This document shows positions 24,519-32,375 of a stretch of DNA of 42,502 bases, piece after piece. The notes beneath the pieces are model-generated. The model had not been told where the DNA came from, made no database searches, and saw only the letters and a program-made list of their open reading frames with translations. Position 1 is the stretch's first letter, and each line of letters begins with the position of its first letter. The stretch comes from CAZMGG01 sp964565715 (lineage in GTDB: Bacteria > Planctomycetota > UBA1135 > UBA2386): contig CAZMGG010000040.1 of NCBI GenBank assembly GCA_964565715.1, positions 1 through 42,502 of the forward strand, given 5' to 3'. The position numbers and the translations under genes were made by a program.

Positions 24519-25597
24519 GCGCCGCCGCGTCAGCAGCGGGCAATCCCGCGGGTCCCGACCCGATCCGCCGGGTCCTGTTCTTCGGCAAGAGCATGTCGCG
24601 GACCCGCTGCACCGGCGCCCTGGTGGACGCCCTGCGCGAACACGGCCTGCACGTCCGCTGGCGCAACATGGCCACGCTGCGGCGCTGGCTCGGCCGCGAG
24701 CTGTCCCAGCAGTGGGCGCGGGCCGAGTTCCGGCGCTACCAGCCCGATCTGGTGTTCGTGTTCTTCCGCGACCTGCCGCAGCAGCTCCTGGCGGAGTTCT
24801 CGGCCACGGCCCGCACCGTCGTCTGGTGCGAGGAGGCGCTGGACGACATGGACAACTCCGTGGTGGACTACTTCCGCCACGCCGACGTGGTCTGCATGAG
24901 CAACCCGTCGCACTTCCCGTGGCTGCGGGAGCACGGCATGGACAACATGCTGTTCCAGATGAGCGGCTTCTCGCGCCGCTTCCATCGGCCGACCAAGCCG
25001 CGGTCGCCGGTGCGCGACGTCGCCTTCATCGGCGGGCCGGGCCGCAAGGGGCAGCGCGCGGCGTTCCTGGCCCGGATCAGCGAGCGCTTCCAGACCGACG
25101 TGTTCGGCGCGCACTGGGAGCGCTGGCACAAGCACTATCCGAGCCTGCGCATCCATCGGCCGGTGGACCATCGCGGCTACGCGAAGATCTGCGCCACCTC
25201 GCGGGTCATGCTGGGGGTGAACGAGGTCAACGACAACCTGTTCTACTTCAGCAATCGCACCTGGCTGACGCTCGCCTGCGGCGGCTTCCACCTCACGCAC
25301 TACGTGCCCGGACTCGACAGCGTGTTCGAGGCGGGCGAGCACCTGGCCTGGTTCCACGACGAGGACGAGGCCTTCCGCCTGCTGGAGCACTACGTGCCCC
25401 GCGATTCGGAACGGGCCCGCATCGCCGCCGGCGGCCATGCCCTGGCCATGGGCCACCACACCTACTACCACCGGGTCAGCCGCATCCTGCGGGCCCTGCG
25501 CGAGGGCGTGACGCCGAGCATCGACGATCCGCGTCTGCTGCTGGCGCAGGAACGCGGCCCGCAGGGCGTCCTGGCCAACGCCGACGACCACGCCTAG
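24515..25597 (+). CDS. CgeB-like glycosyltransferase
   Basis: 360 residues from ATG 24515, overlapping the kinase stop (ATGA). A GT-B-like protein: N-terminal IRRVLFFGKSMSRTRCTGALVDALREHGL, DLVFVFFRDLP, then a domain with VAFIGGPGRKGQRAAFLARI, GAHWERW, the YAKICATSRVMLGVNE segment, RTWLTLACGGFHLTHYVPGLDSVFEAGEHLAWF and a histidine-rich end. These features match the glycosyl-transferase group found with the CgeB (spore-coat maturation) name and in many O-antigen clusters. No spore function is implied. It presumably extends the same envelope glycan as its neighbours. Confidence 0.8.
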   Translation: MSAAASAAGNPAGPDPIRRVLFFGKSMSRTRCTGALVDALREHGLHVRWRNMATLRRWLGRELSQQWARAEFRRYQPDLVFVFFRDLPQQLLAEFSATARTVVWCEEALDDMDNSVVDYFRHADVVCMSNPSHFPWLREHGMDNMLFQMSGFSRRFHRPTKPRSPVRDVAFIGGPGRKGQRAAFLARISERFQTDVFGAHWERWHKHYPSLRIHRPVDHRGYAKICATSRVMLGVNEVNDNLFYFSNRTWLTLACGGFHLTHYVPGLDSVFEAGEHLAWFHDEDEAFRLLEHYVPRDSERARIAAGGHALAMGHHTYYHRVSRILRALREGVTPSIDDPRLLLAQERGPQGVLANADDHA

Positions 25598-25604
25598 GCC
25601 GCCG

Positions 25605-26708
25605 ATGCGCCTGCTGCACGTCCTCGCCGAGACGGGCTTCTCGGGTGGCGAAGGTCAGCTCCGGCTGATCCTGGAGCACTTCCAGCGACAGGGGCACCAC
25701 AACGAGGTGGTGCTGCATCCGGGCGCCCGGTTCGCCGACACCGCCGCCGGGCTCGGCGCCGCGGTCCACTTCCTGCCGCTGCGGCGCTGGTGGCGGCCGG
25801 ACCTCTGGCCGCGGCTGCGGGGCCTGATCCGGCGGGCGCGGCCGGACGTGCTGCACTTCGCCTGCAGCCGGTCGCTGCTGGTGGGCGGCATCGCCGCGCT
25901 CGGCCGCACCGCCGGCCTGAAGTTCACCATCCGCCGCATCGACTACCCGATCCGGCGGGGCCTCCTCGGCGGGTGGCGCTACACGGTGCTGGTCGACCAC
26001 ACGGTGGCGATCTGCGAGGCGATCCGGACCCGGTTGCGGGACGGCGGCGTACCGCCGGGGCGGGTGTCGCTGGTCTACGACGGCATCGACCCCACGCCGT
26101 GGCTCGGGCTGCAGGCCGGCAAGGCGGCGGCGCGGCAGCGCCTCGGCGTGCCCGCCGACGCGGTGGTGGTGAGCTGCGCCGGCGTGCTGCGGCCGCGCAA
26201 GGGCCAGGTCACCCTCATCGAGGCGCTCGGCCTGCTGGCCGCGGAGTTCCCCCGGGCGGTGCTGTTCCTGGCCGGCGACGGCCCGGACCGCCCGGCCCTG
26301 CGGGCGCGGGCCGAGGCGCTCGGGCTCGGCGCCAGGGTCTTCCTGCCCGGCGCGGTGCGACCGGTGCACGACGTGTACGCTGCCAGCGACGTGTTCTGCA
26401 TGCCGAGCCATCACGAAGGCCTGTGCAACGCCTGCCTGGAGGCGGGCTTCGCCGCCCTGCCGCAGGTGGTGAGCACGGCGGGCGGCAACGCCGAGATCGT
26501 GCTGGCCGGCGAGAACGGCGCCGTGGTGCCGCCGGGCGATGCGGTGGCCCTGGCGGCGGCGCTGCGGCCCTACCTGCGGGATCCGGCGCTCCGCGAGCGC
26601 CATGGCAAGGCCGGTCTGCGGCGCTGCCAGGAGAACTTCACCGCCGACCGCCTGGGGCCCGAACTAGAGGCCCTGTGCAGCCAACTGTTGCAGGCCCGGC
26701 GTGACTGA
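25605..26708 (+). CDS. Glycosyltransferase family 4
   Basis: 367 residues from ATG 25605, 7 bp after the previous stop. Clear GT4 features: N-terminal RLLHVLAETGFSGGEGQLRLILEH with the Gly-rich acceptor loop, then donor-domain motifs SLVYDGID, CAGVLRPRKGQVTLIEAL with the conserved Arg and Lys, FLAGDGPDRPAL, VFLPGAV and PSHHEGLCNACLEAGFAALPQVVS carrying the E-x7-E pair. It transfers a nucleotide-activated sugar with retention. It overlaps the GT9 gene start by 8 bp. Confidence 0.92.
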   Translation: MRLLHVLAETGFSGGEGQLRLILEHFQRQGHHNEVVLHPGARFADTAAGLGAAVHFLPLRRWWRPDLWPRLRGLIRRARPDVLHFACSRSLLVGGIAALGRTAGLKFTIRRIDYPIRRGLLGGWRYTVLVDHTVAICEAIRTRLRDGGVPPGRVSLVYDGIDPTPWLGLQAGKAAARQRLGVPADAVVVSCAGVLRPRKGQVTLIEALGLLAAEFPRAVLFLAGDGPDRPALRARAEALGLGARVFLPGAVRPVHDVYAASDVFCMPSHHEGLCNACLEAGFAALPQVVSTAGGNAEIVLAGENGAVVPPGDAVALAAALRPYLRDPALRERHGKAGLRRCQENFTADRLGPELEALCSQLLQARRD

Positions 26709-27825
26709 GTTCCTCAAGACCGATTGCCGCCACGTGCGGTGGGACCGGCCCTGCGCGCCGCACAAGGAACGCGGCCGCGAGTGCGCGACCTGTCCCGAGC
26801 ACGATCCGGTGCGGCGCCGCGTGCTGCTGGTCAAGCTGGCGGCGGTGGGCGACGTGCTGCGCACCACCGCCCTGCTGCCGGCGATCCGTGCCGCCTGGCC
26901 GCAGGCCTGGCTCGCCTGGCTGACCCGGCCCGACGCCGTCGATCTGTTCGGCGGCAATCCGCTGGTGGACGAGGTGCTGCGCACCGATGACGCGGTCACC
27001 GCGGCCCGGCTCGCCACCGAGCGCTGGGACGTGGTGCTGTGCCCGGACGCCGATCCGGACGCGGCGAGTCTTGCGGCCATGGCCCGGGCCGACGACCGGC
27101 GCGGCTTCACCCGCGGCCTCGACGGTGCGGTGCAGCCGCTCTCCGCGGCCGCCGCGCACTGGTTCCAGATGGGGCTGTCCGACGCGCGGAAGCGCGACAA
27201 CACCCGCACCTACCAGAGCCTGGTGGCCGAGAGCCTGGGGCTCGACCCGGCGGCGGTGGGGCGGCCGATCCTGGAGCCGGGCCCGGCGGATCGGGCCCGG
27301 GCCGAGGCGATCCTGCGGGCCACCGGCTTCCGCGGCGCCTGGATCGGCCTCAACACCGGCGCCGGCGGCCGCTGGCTGCACAAGCAGTGGACCCTGGAGC
27401 ACCAGCAGGCCTTCCTGCGGCTGATGGCCCGCGACGGCCGCGCCGTGCTGCTGCTGGGCGGGCCGCAGGAGGTGGAGCGCCACCGGGCGCTGCTGGCGTC
27501 GGCCACCGGCCTGCCGGTCTTCGATGGCGGCAACCGGCACTCCTACCGGACCTTCGCCGCCCTGGTCGAACGCTGCGCCGCGCTGGTCACCGGCGACACC
27601 CTGGCCCTGCACGTCGCCACCGCCCGCTCGGTCCCGGCGGTGGTCCTGTTCGGGCCGACCTCGGCGGCGGAGATCGAGCTGTATGGCCCTGGCGCGAAGA
27701 TCCAGCCCGAGGGCTTCGGCTGCCTGTGCTGCTACCTGCCGACCTGCGACGTGAAGCCGCACTGCATGGCGGCGATCGAGCCGCGCACCGTGGCGTCGGC
27801 CGTGGCGGGCCTGCTCGGCGGCTGA
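26701..27825 (+). CDS. Glycosyltransferase family 9 (heptosyltransferase-like) with Cys-rich ends
   Basis: 374 residues from GTG 26701, inside the end of the preceding gene. The GT9 core shows LLVKLAAVGDVLRTTALLPAI, IGLNTGAGGRWLHKQW, LLLGGPQEVERH and VTGDTLALHVATARSVPAVVLFGPTS, matching ADP-heptose:LPS heptosyltransferases (WaaC/WaaF/WaaQ). Unusual are two Cys clusters: C9, C18, H21, C28, C31, H34 before the core and C341, C343, C344, C349, C355 near the end. Their spacing suggests a bound metal, possibly zinc or an Fe-S centre, linking the N- and C-terminal ends. I know of similar Cys-rich GT9 proteins in uncultured lineages only by impression. It should build an LPS-core-like heptose or other sugar backbone. 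Confidence 0.88.
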   Translation: MTEFLKTDCRHVRWDRPCAPHKERGRECATCPEHDPVRRRVLLVKLAAVGDVLRTTALLPAIRAAWPQAWLAWLTRPDAVDLFGGNPLVDEVLRTDDAVTAARLATERWDVVLCPDADPDAASLAAMARADDRRGFTRGLDGAVQPLSAAAAHWFQMGLSDARKRDNTRTYQSLVAESLGLDPAAVGRPILEPGPADRARAEAILRATGFRGAWIGLNTGAGGRWLHKQWTLEHQQAFLRLMARDGRAVLLLGGPQEVERHRALLASATGLPVFDGGNRHSYRTFAALVERCAALVTGDTLALHVATARSVPAVVLFGPTSAAEIELYGPGAKIQPEGFGCLCCYLPTCDVKPHCMAAIEPRTVASAVAGLLGG

Positions 27826-27863
27826 GCCTTTGCTTGGTGCACCGGGTCGGGTATCCCACCGGC

Positions 27864-28793
27864 ATGGTCTTCCTCGGCCTCGACGTCGGCGGCACCCGGC
27901 TGCGCTGGGCCTGCCGGCCCGGCGGCAGCGGTGAGGGTCCGGGTGTGCAGCCGGCGGTGCATGGCGAGGCGGCGGCGGCCGAGCAGCTGGCGACGGTGTT
28001 GCGGGCCATCGCCGGCGAAGCCGGGGGAGCGATCCGGCAGGCGGTGGTGGCGATGGCGGGGGCCGGCGATCGGGCGCTGGCGGCGCGGTTGCAGCAGGGG
28101 CTGGCCGAACGCGGCGTCGCCTTTCCGGTGGCCATCGTCGGTGACACGCTGGCGGCGGCGGCGGCGGCGCTGACCCATGGTCCCGGCGCGCTGGTCTGGG
28201 CCGGCACCGGCTCGTTCGCCGTGGCCCGCGCCGCCGACGGCGCCCTGCACCGGGTCGGCGGGCGCGGCTACCTGCTGGGTGACGATGGCTCGGCCTACGA
28301 TCTGGTGCGCAATGCCGCCCGCAGGGCGCTGCGGGCGCATGACGGCCTGGGACCGGCCACCTCGCTGACTGCGGCGCTGACCGCGGCGTTCGGCGCACCC
28401 GCGCCCGAGCGCCTCGGCGCCAGCCTGCAGCAACTCGACACCGGCGCGGTGGCCGCCCGCTTCGGCGTGGTGCTCGCCGAGGCCGCCGCGGGCGATGCCG
28501 TGGCGCGGGACGTGCTGGCGACGGGCGCCGGTGAACTGGCCGGCCTCGTGCGGGCGGCGGCCGCACGCGCCGGCCTCGACCTGCGCGGCCACGCGGTCGC
28601 GTTCGGCGGCGGCGCGCTCACCGGTGCGCCGGCCCTGCGCGAGGGGCTGGCCGCGGCCCTGGCCGACGCCGGCATCGGGCCGCTGCGGATGCTGCCGCCG
28701 CACGCGGCGGTCGCGGGCGCGGTGGCGCTGGCCGAGGCCTTCGCCGGCGGCAGGCAGCCGCTGGCGGGATGGGTGGCCCATGGCGCGCTCTGA
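27864..28793 (+). CDS. BadF/NAGK-type sugar kinase
   Basis: 309 residues from ATG 27864. Actin-like ATPase (ASKHA) motifs: phosphate-1 LGLDVGGTRLRW at the N-terminus, the AGAGDRALA connect loop, GDTLAAAAAAL followed by phosphate-2 LVWAGTGSFAV, then GRGYLLGDDGSAYDL and an adenosine motif FGGGALTGAPAL. This is the pattern of N-acetylglucosamine/glucosamine kinases and the BadF/BadG/BcrA/BcrD family; the sugar-kinase branch is likelier because there are no Cys ligands for the Fe-S cluster of BadF activases. It may feed phosphorylated amino sugars to glycan assembly or recycle cell-wall sugars. It sits 38 bp after the GT9 gene. Confidence 0.82.
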   Translation: MVFLGLDVGGTRLRWACRPGGSGEGPGVQPAVHGEAAAAEQLATVLRAIAGEAGGAIRQAVVAMAGAGDRALAARLQQGLAERGVAFPVAIVGDTLAAAAAALTHGPGALVWAGTGSFAVARAADGALHRVGGRGYLLGDDGSAYDLVRNAARRALRAHDGLGPATSLTAALTAAFGAPAPERLGASLQQLDTGAVAARFGVVLAEAAAGDAVARDVLATGAGELAGLVRAAAARAGLDLRGHAVAFGGGALTGAPALREGLAAALADAGIGPLRMLPPHAAVAGAVALAEAFAGGRQPLAGWVAHGAL

Positions 28794-29217
28794 CCTGGTG
28801 CTGCCCGACGGCAGGATCCTGCCGGCGGACGCGTTCAGCCTGTCGTTCGCCCGCGGCGGCGGTCCCGGCGGCCAGCACGTCAACACGACCGAGAGCAAGG
28901 TCGACTTGCGGCTGGATCTCGCCCGGGTCACCGCGGTGCTCACCCCCGACGAGATCCAGCGGATCCGCGAACGGCTGGCCAACCGGATCGACGCCGAGGG
29001 CCGGCTCTACGTGATCGCCGGCGAGCACAAGAGCCGCTACCAGAACCTGCAGGCCGCGATACAGCGCCTGACCGAACTGCTGCTGCGGGGCATGCGGCGG
29101 CCGAAGACCCGGCGGGCCACGCGGCCGACGCGGGGCAGCAAGGAACGCCGGCTGCAGGGCAAGCGGGAGCACGCCGAGAAGAAGCGGAACCGGCAGAAGC
29201 CGGCCGATCCGCGCTGA
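28780..29217 (+). CDS. arfB: ArfB-like peptidyl-tRNA hydrolase (alternative ribosome rescue)
   Basis: 145 residues from ATG 28780, inside the last 14 bp of the sugar-kinase gene. The release-factor GGQ loop is intact (G30, G31, Q32 in RGGGPGGQHVNTTESKVDLR), followed by ITAVLTP-like and VIAGEHKSRYQNLQAA segments. The C-terminal tail is strongly basic (GSKERRLQGKREHAEKKRNRQK), as in ArfB/YaeJ, where it enters the empty mRNA channel of stalled ribosomes while GGQ hydrolyses the peptidyl-tRNA. It lacks the codon-recognition domain of full release factors. Cytoplasmic. The assignment is strong from GGQ plus tail. Confidence 0.93.
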   Translation: MARSDLVLPDGRILPADAFSLSFARGGGPGGQHVNTTESKVDLRLDLARVTAVLTPDEIQRIRERLANRIDAEGRLYVIAGEHKSRYQNLQAAIQRLTELLLRGMRRPKTRRATRPTRGSKERRLQGKREHAEKKRNRQKPADPR

Positions 29218-29229
29218 CCGTCGCCGAAC

Positions 29230-29246
29230 CGCCCATGCCATGGGCG
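29230..29246. promoter_or_regulatory. Near-perfect palindrome upstream of the HDOD gene
   Basis: CGCCCATG and CATGGGCG flank one C. It lies between the arfB stop and the HDOD start, 65 bp upstream of that ATG, and could be an operator or a short hairpin ending the arfB transcript. No T-tract follows. Confidence 0.3.
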
Positions 29247-29310
29247 ACACGGCGAATCGCGATCTGTTTCACGCCGGCAGGGCGCGAATGCCGATGAGGG
29301 AGGCGTCCCG

Positions 29311-30153
29311 ATGACCACCCAGGCCGTCGACCTCTCGGCTTTCTTCCAGCAGCAGATCGAGAATCGCAATCTCGAGCTGCCGATGCTGCCGGGCGTCGCC
29401 GCCGAGATCATGAGCCTGTGCGAGGACGAGGACACCGACGCGGCGCGGCTCAGCGCGGTGCTGCACAAGGACCAGGTGCTCGCCGGCAGCGTGCTGCGGG
29501 TGGCGAACTCCAGCGCCTACGCCGGTCAGGTGCCGTGCGCGTCGCTGGTGCAGGCGGTCAGCCGGCTCGGCATGCAGCTCATCACCGAGATTGCGCTGGC
29601 GGTGTCGGTGCGCGGCCGCGTGTTCGGCAGCAAGCGCTACGGCGACATGCTGGCGCAGCTCTGGCGCCACGCCATCGTCACCGGCCTGTTCACCAAGGAG
29701 ATCGCCCGCATGCGTCGGCAGAACGTCGAGGTGGCGTTCCTCGGCGGGCTGCTGCACGACATCGGCAAGGCGGTGCTGCTCGGCAACCTCGACCGCGTGC
29801 ACGGCTCGGCCAGCATCAACATGGACGAGCTGGTGGCGGCGCTGCACGAGCACCACACCGGCGCCGGCGGCCTGCTGGCCATCGAGTGGAACCTGCCCGA
29901 CCAGCTGGCCGAGGCGATCGTCTGTCACCACGACTTCGAGAAGGCGACGCGCTTCGCCGACATGACCATGATGGTGTGCCTCGCCGACATCCTCTCGCAC
30001 ATGGTGGAGCCGCAACCCAACGGCCCGGTGATCACCGGCGAGGCGGTGCAGCGGCACCCGGTCATCGAGGGACTCAATCTGTATCCGGATCAGCTGGCGC
30101 AGCTGCAGGAACGCAGCACCAAGATCCTGGGCGTGGCGGAGGCGGTGGGATGA
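29311..30153 (+). CDS. HDOD-domain protein
   Basis: 280 residues from ATG 29311. The HDOD fold is recognised by the opening NLELPMLPGVAAEIMSLCEDEDTDAARLSAVLHKDQVLAGSVLRVANSS region, LVQAVSRLGMQLITEIAL, then GGLLHDIGKAVLL and ICHHDFEKATRFADMTMMVCLADIL. The HD residues are kept in LLHDIGK, but HDOD proteins generally lack the full HD metal set and act as signalling or scaffold proteins in motility, chemotaxis and stress regulation. No output domain is attached. It is translationally coupled (ATGA) to the transhydrogenase. A palindrome lies upstream at 29230-29246 (CGCCCATG-c-CATGGGCG). Confidence 0.88.
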   Translation: MTTQAVDLSAFFQQQIENRNLELPMLPGVAAEIMSLCEDEDTDAARLSAVLHKDQVLAGSVLRVANSSAYAGQVPCASLVQAVSRLGMQLITEIALAVSVRGRVFGSKRYGDMLAQLWRHAIVTGLFTKEIARMRRQNVEVAFLGGLLHDIGKAVLLGNLDRVHGSASINMDELVAALHEHHTGAGGLLAIEWNLPDQLAEAIVCHHDFEKATRFADMTMMVCLADILSHMVEPQPNGPVITGEAVQRHPVIEGLNLYPDQLAQLQERSTKILGVAEAVG

Positions 30154-31571
30154 GCGGCGGGACGGAACACTTCGACGTGCTGGTCATCGGCAGCGGTCCG
30201 GCGGGCCAGAAGGCGGCGATCCAGGCCGCCAAGGAAGGCCGGCGGGTGGCGGTGATCGAGAAGGAGCGCGGCGTCGGCGGCGCCTGCGTCCATCGCGGCA
30301 CGATCCCGAGCAAGGCCCTGCGCGAGACGGCGATGAACCTGTCGGCGTTCCGCTCGCGGGCGGCGAGTCGCCTGCGGGTCGAGGTGCCGCCGGACATGCA
30401 GCTGCCGAGCCTGATGGACCGGGTCGAGCGGGTGGTGTCGGCGCACGTGCAGTTCCAGAGCCAGCAGCTCGCCCGCAACGGCATCGAGCACGTGCACGGC
30501 CGCGCCCGCTTCGGCAGCCCGCACACCGTCGAGGTCGAGTCGGTGTTCGGCGACCGGCGCTCGCTGCACGGCGACCTGATCGTGATCGCCACCGGTTCGC
30601 GGCCGCGCACGCCGCCGGAGATCCCGGTGGACCACGAGGCGGTGCTCGACAGCGACTCGATCCTGAGCATGGCCTACCTGCCGAAGTCGCTGACCGTGCT
30701 CGGCGCCGGCGTCATCGCCTCGGAGTACGCCTCGATCTTCGCCAGCCTGGGCGTGGCGGTGACCATGATCGATCGCGGCCCGCGGCCGCTCGGCTTCCTC
30801 GACCAGGAGATCGTGCAGCGTTTCGTCGGCGCCTTCGAGGGCAACCCGGGCTGCACGTTCATGGGCAACGCCCGCATCACCTCGGTGATGTGGGACGGCG
30901 TCTGCAACGTGGTGACCACGCTGGAGAACGGCTGGCAGGTCAAGACCGAGAAGATGCTGTGCGCGCTGGGCCGGGTCGCCAACGTCGAGGGGCTGTGCCT
31001 CGAGGAGGCCGGCCTGAAGACCACCGATCGCGGCCTGCTGGAGGTCGACGACGACTGCCGCACGGCGGTGTCGCACATCTTCGCGGTGGGCGACGTGATC
31101 GGCCCGCCGGCCCTGGCGTCGAGCGCGATGGAGCAGGGCCGCCGGGCGATGCGGGCCGCGCTGGCCCTGCCGAAGCCGGCCCACGCCGAGCTGTTCCCGG
31201 CGGGCATCTACACCATCCCCGAGATGTCGGCGATCGGCCTCACCGAGGAGGAGGCGACAGCCCGTCACGGCGGCTGCCTGGTGGGGCGGGCGCGCTTCGA
31301 CGAACTGGCGCGGGCGCAGATCTCCGGTCGCACCGATGGCCTGCTGAAGCTGGTCACCGACACCGCCGGCGAGCGCGTGCTCGGCTGCCACATCGTCGGC
31401 GAGGGCGCCACCGAACTGATCCATCTGGCGCAGCTGGCCGCCAGCCAGGGTGCGCCGGTTTCGGCGTTCGTCGACAGCATCTTCAACTTCCCCACCCTGG
31501 CCGAGGCCTACCGGGTGGCGGCGCTGGACGTGCTGGCCCAGCGCAAGGCCGTGGTCACTCCGGCGTCGTGA
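30150..31571 (+). CDS. sthA: Soluble (Si-specific) NAD(P)+ transhydrogenase
   Basis: 473 residues from ATG 30150, overlapping the HDOD stop (ATGA). A pyridine nucleotide-disulfide oxidoreductase fold: FAD motif VLVIGSGPAGQKAA, NAD motif LTVLGAGVIASEYASIFASLG, FAD-binding IFAVGDVIG, and a C-terminal dimer domain. The active-site region reads GGACVHRGTIPSKALRE, where lipoamide dehydrogenases have a CX4C disulfide; the second Cys is replaced by Thr, which is the signature of SthA. It equilibrates NADH and NADPH pools in the cytoplasm. The last 17 bp overlap the convergent ChaN-like gene. Confidence 0.93.
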   Translation: MSGGTEHFDVLVIGSGPAGQKAAIQAAKEGRRVAVIEKERGVGGACVHRGTIPSKALRETAMNLSAFRSRAASRLRVEVPPDMQLPSLMDRVERVVSAHVQFQSQQLARNGIEHVHGRARFGSPHTVEVESVFGDRRSLHGDLIVIATGSRPRTPPEIPVDHEAVLDSDSILSMAYLPKSLTVLGAGVIASEYASIFASLGVAVTMIDRGPRPLGFLDQEIVQRFVGAFEGNPGCTFMGNARITSVMWDGVCNVVTTLENGWQVKTEKMLCALGRVANVEGLCLEEAGLKTTDRGLLEVDDDCRTAVSHIFAVGDVIGPPALASSAMEQGRRAMRAALALPKPAHAELFPAGIYTIPEMSAIGLTEEEATARHGGCLVGRARFDELARAQISGRTDGLLKLVTDTAGERVLGCHIVGEGATELIHLAQLAASQGAPVSAFVDSIFNFPTLAEAYRVAALDVLAQRKAVVTPAS

Positions 31572-32340
31572 ACGGCGGCTGTGCCGTGAGCGGCCGGAAG
31601 TAGAGCAGGCCGCCGGCGGTGCGCGGCAGCGGTCCTGGGATCGCCGCCGGCACCGGACCCAGCCGCTCGGTGGGCCGGGCGCCCAGCGCCACCGCCGGCG
31701 CCGGCGCCCGCGCCAGCAGGTCGCCCTGCCCCAGCAGGTGGGTCTGACCGACCACCACCACCAGCAGGCGGTTGCCGTGGCGCGCCGCCAGATCGTGCAG
31801 CCGCCCGGCGATCCACGGGTCGCGCTGCCGCAGCGGCAGGCGCGGCGCCGGTTCCAGGCCGTGCACCGGGGCGCCGATGCGGGCGGCCAGGGCCAGCAGG
31901 TCCCGGTAGTGCGGTGCGTCCACCTGCGGCGAATCCAGCCAGGAGTCGGGCCACCGGCGGGCGATCGCCGCGCGCAGCGCCGGTTCCGGCAGCGCGCCCC
32001 GCAGGTGCGCCGCCACCAGTTCGTCGTCTTCGGCGCCGATCGCCTCCAGCACGAAGCACAGACGCAGGCCCCGCCGCGCCAGCCGTTCCAGCAGTTCCCG
32101 CTGCAGGCGGTGCAGGGCGTGGTCGCGGTGGTCGTCGCCGAGGAACAGCACGCGGGCCTTGTGCAGGTCCCGTTCGAACTGCTCGAGGCTCGGCCCCGGC
32201 TGCCAGGAGTCGCCGAGCGCCGTGCGGAACGCCGCCTTGTAGGCCTGCAGGCCGTCCAGACGCGGATCGCCCTCCCAGCCCATGCCGGCGCACCCGCCGA
32301 GCAGGCAGAGCGCGATGGACAGGGCGACGGGCGCATGCAT
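31555..32340 (-). CDS. ChaN-like lipoprotein
   Basis: 261 residues from ATG 32340. Lipobox LGGC (C17). Marks of the ChaN/DUF399 group of the Tiki/EreA-like superfamily are ARVLFLGDDHRDHALHRLQRELLERL near the N-terminus (the G-x-x-H pair), FVLEAIGAEDD, and VVVVGQTHLLGQGDL in the C-terminal half. Campylobacter ChaN binds heme and is implicated in iron uptake; the superfamily also includes peptidases. Either role would be at the membrane surface. The 3' end overlaps sthA in convergent orientation, and the start is only 35 bp from the divergent elbB gene, so both promoters must be very close or overlap. Confidence 0.82.
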   Translation of the reverse strand: MHAPVALSIALCLLGGCAGMGWEGDPRLDGLQAYKAAFRTALGDSWQPGPSLEQFERDLHKARVLFLGDDHRDHALHRLQRELLERLARRGLRLCFVLEAIGAEDDELVAAHLRGALPEPALRAAIARRWPDSWLDSPQVDAPHYRDLLALAARIGAPVHGLEPAPRLPLRQRDPWIAGRLHDLAARHGNRLLVVVVGQTHLLGQGDLLARAPAPAVALGARPTERLGPVPAAIPGPLPRTAGGLLYFRPLTAQPPFTTPE

Positions 32341-32375
32341 GATCGGGACGTTACCGAGTCCCCGGAGAACGAACC

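Noticed and set aside
24515..25597. Sporulation function from the CgeB resemblance
   Set aside because: The name reflects a broad glycosyltransferase family; no other sporulation gene is present and the neighbours are envelope-glycan genes.
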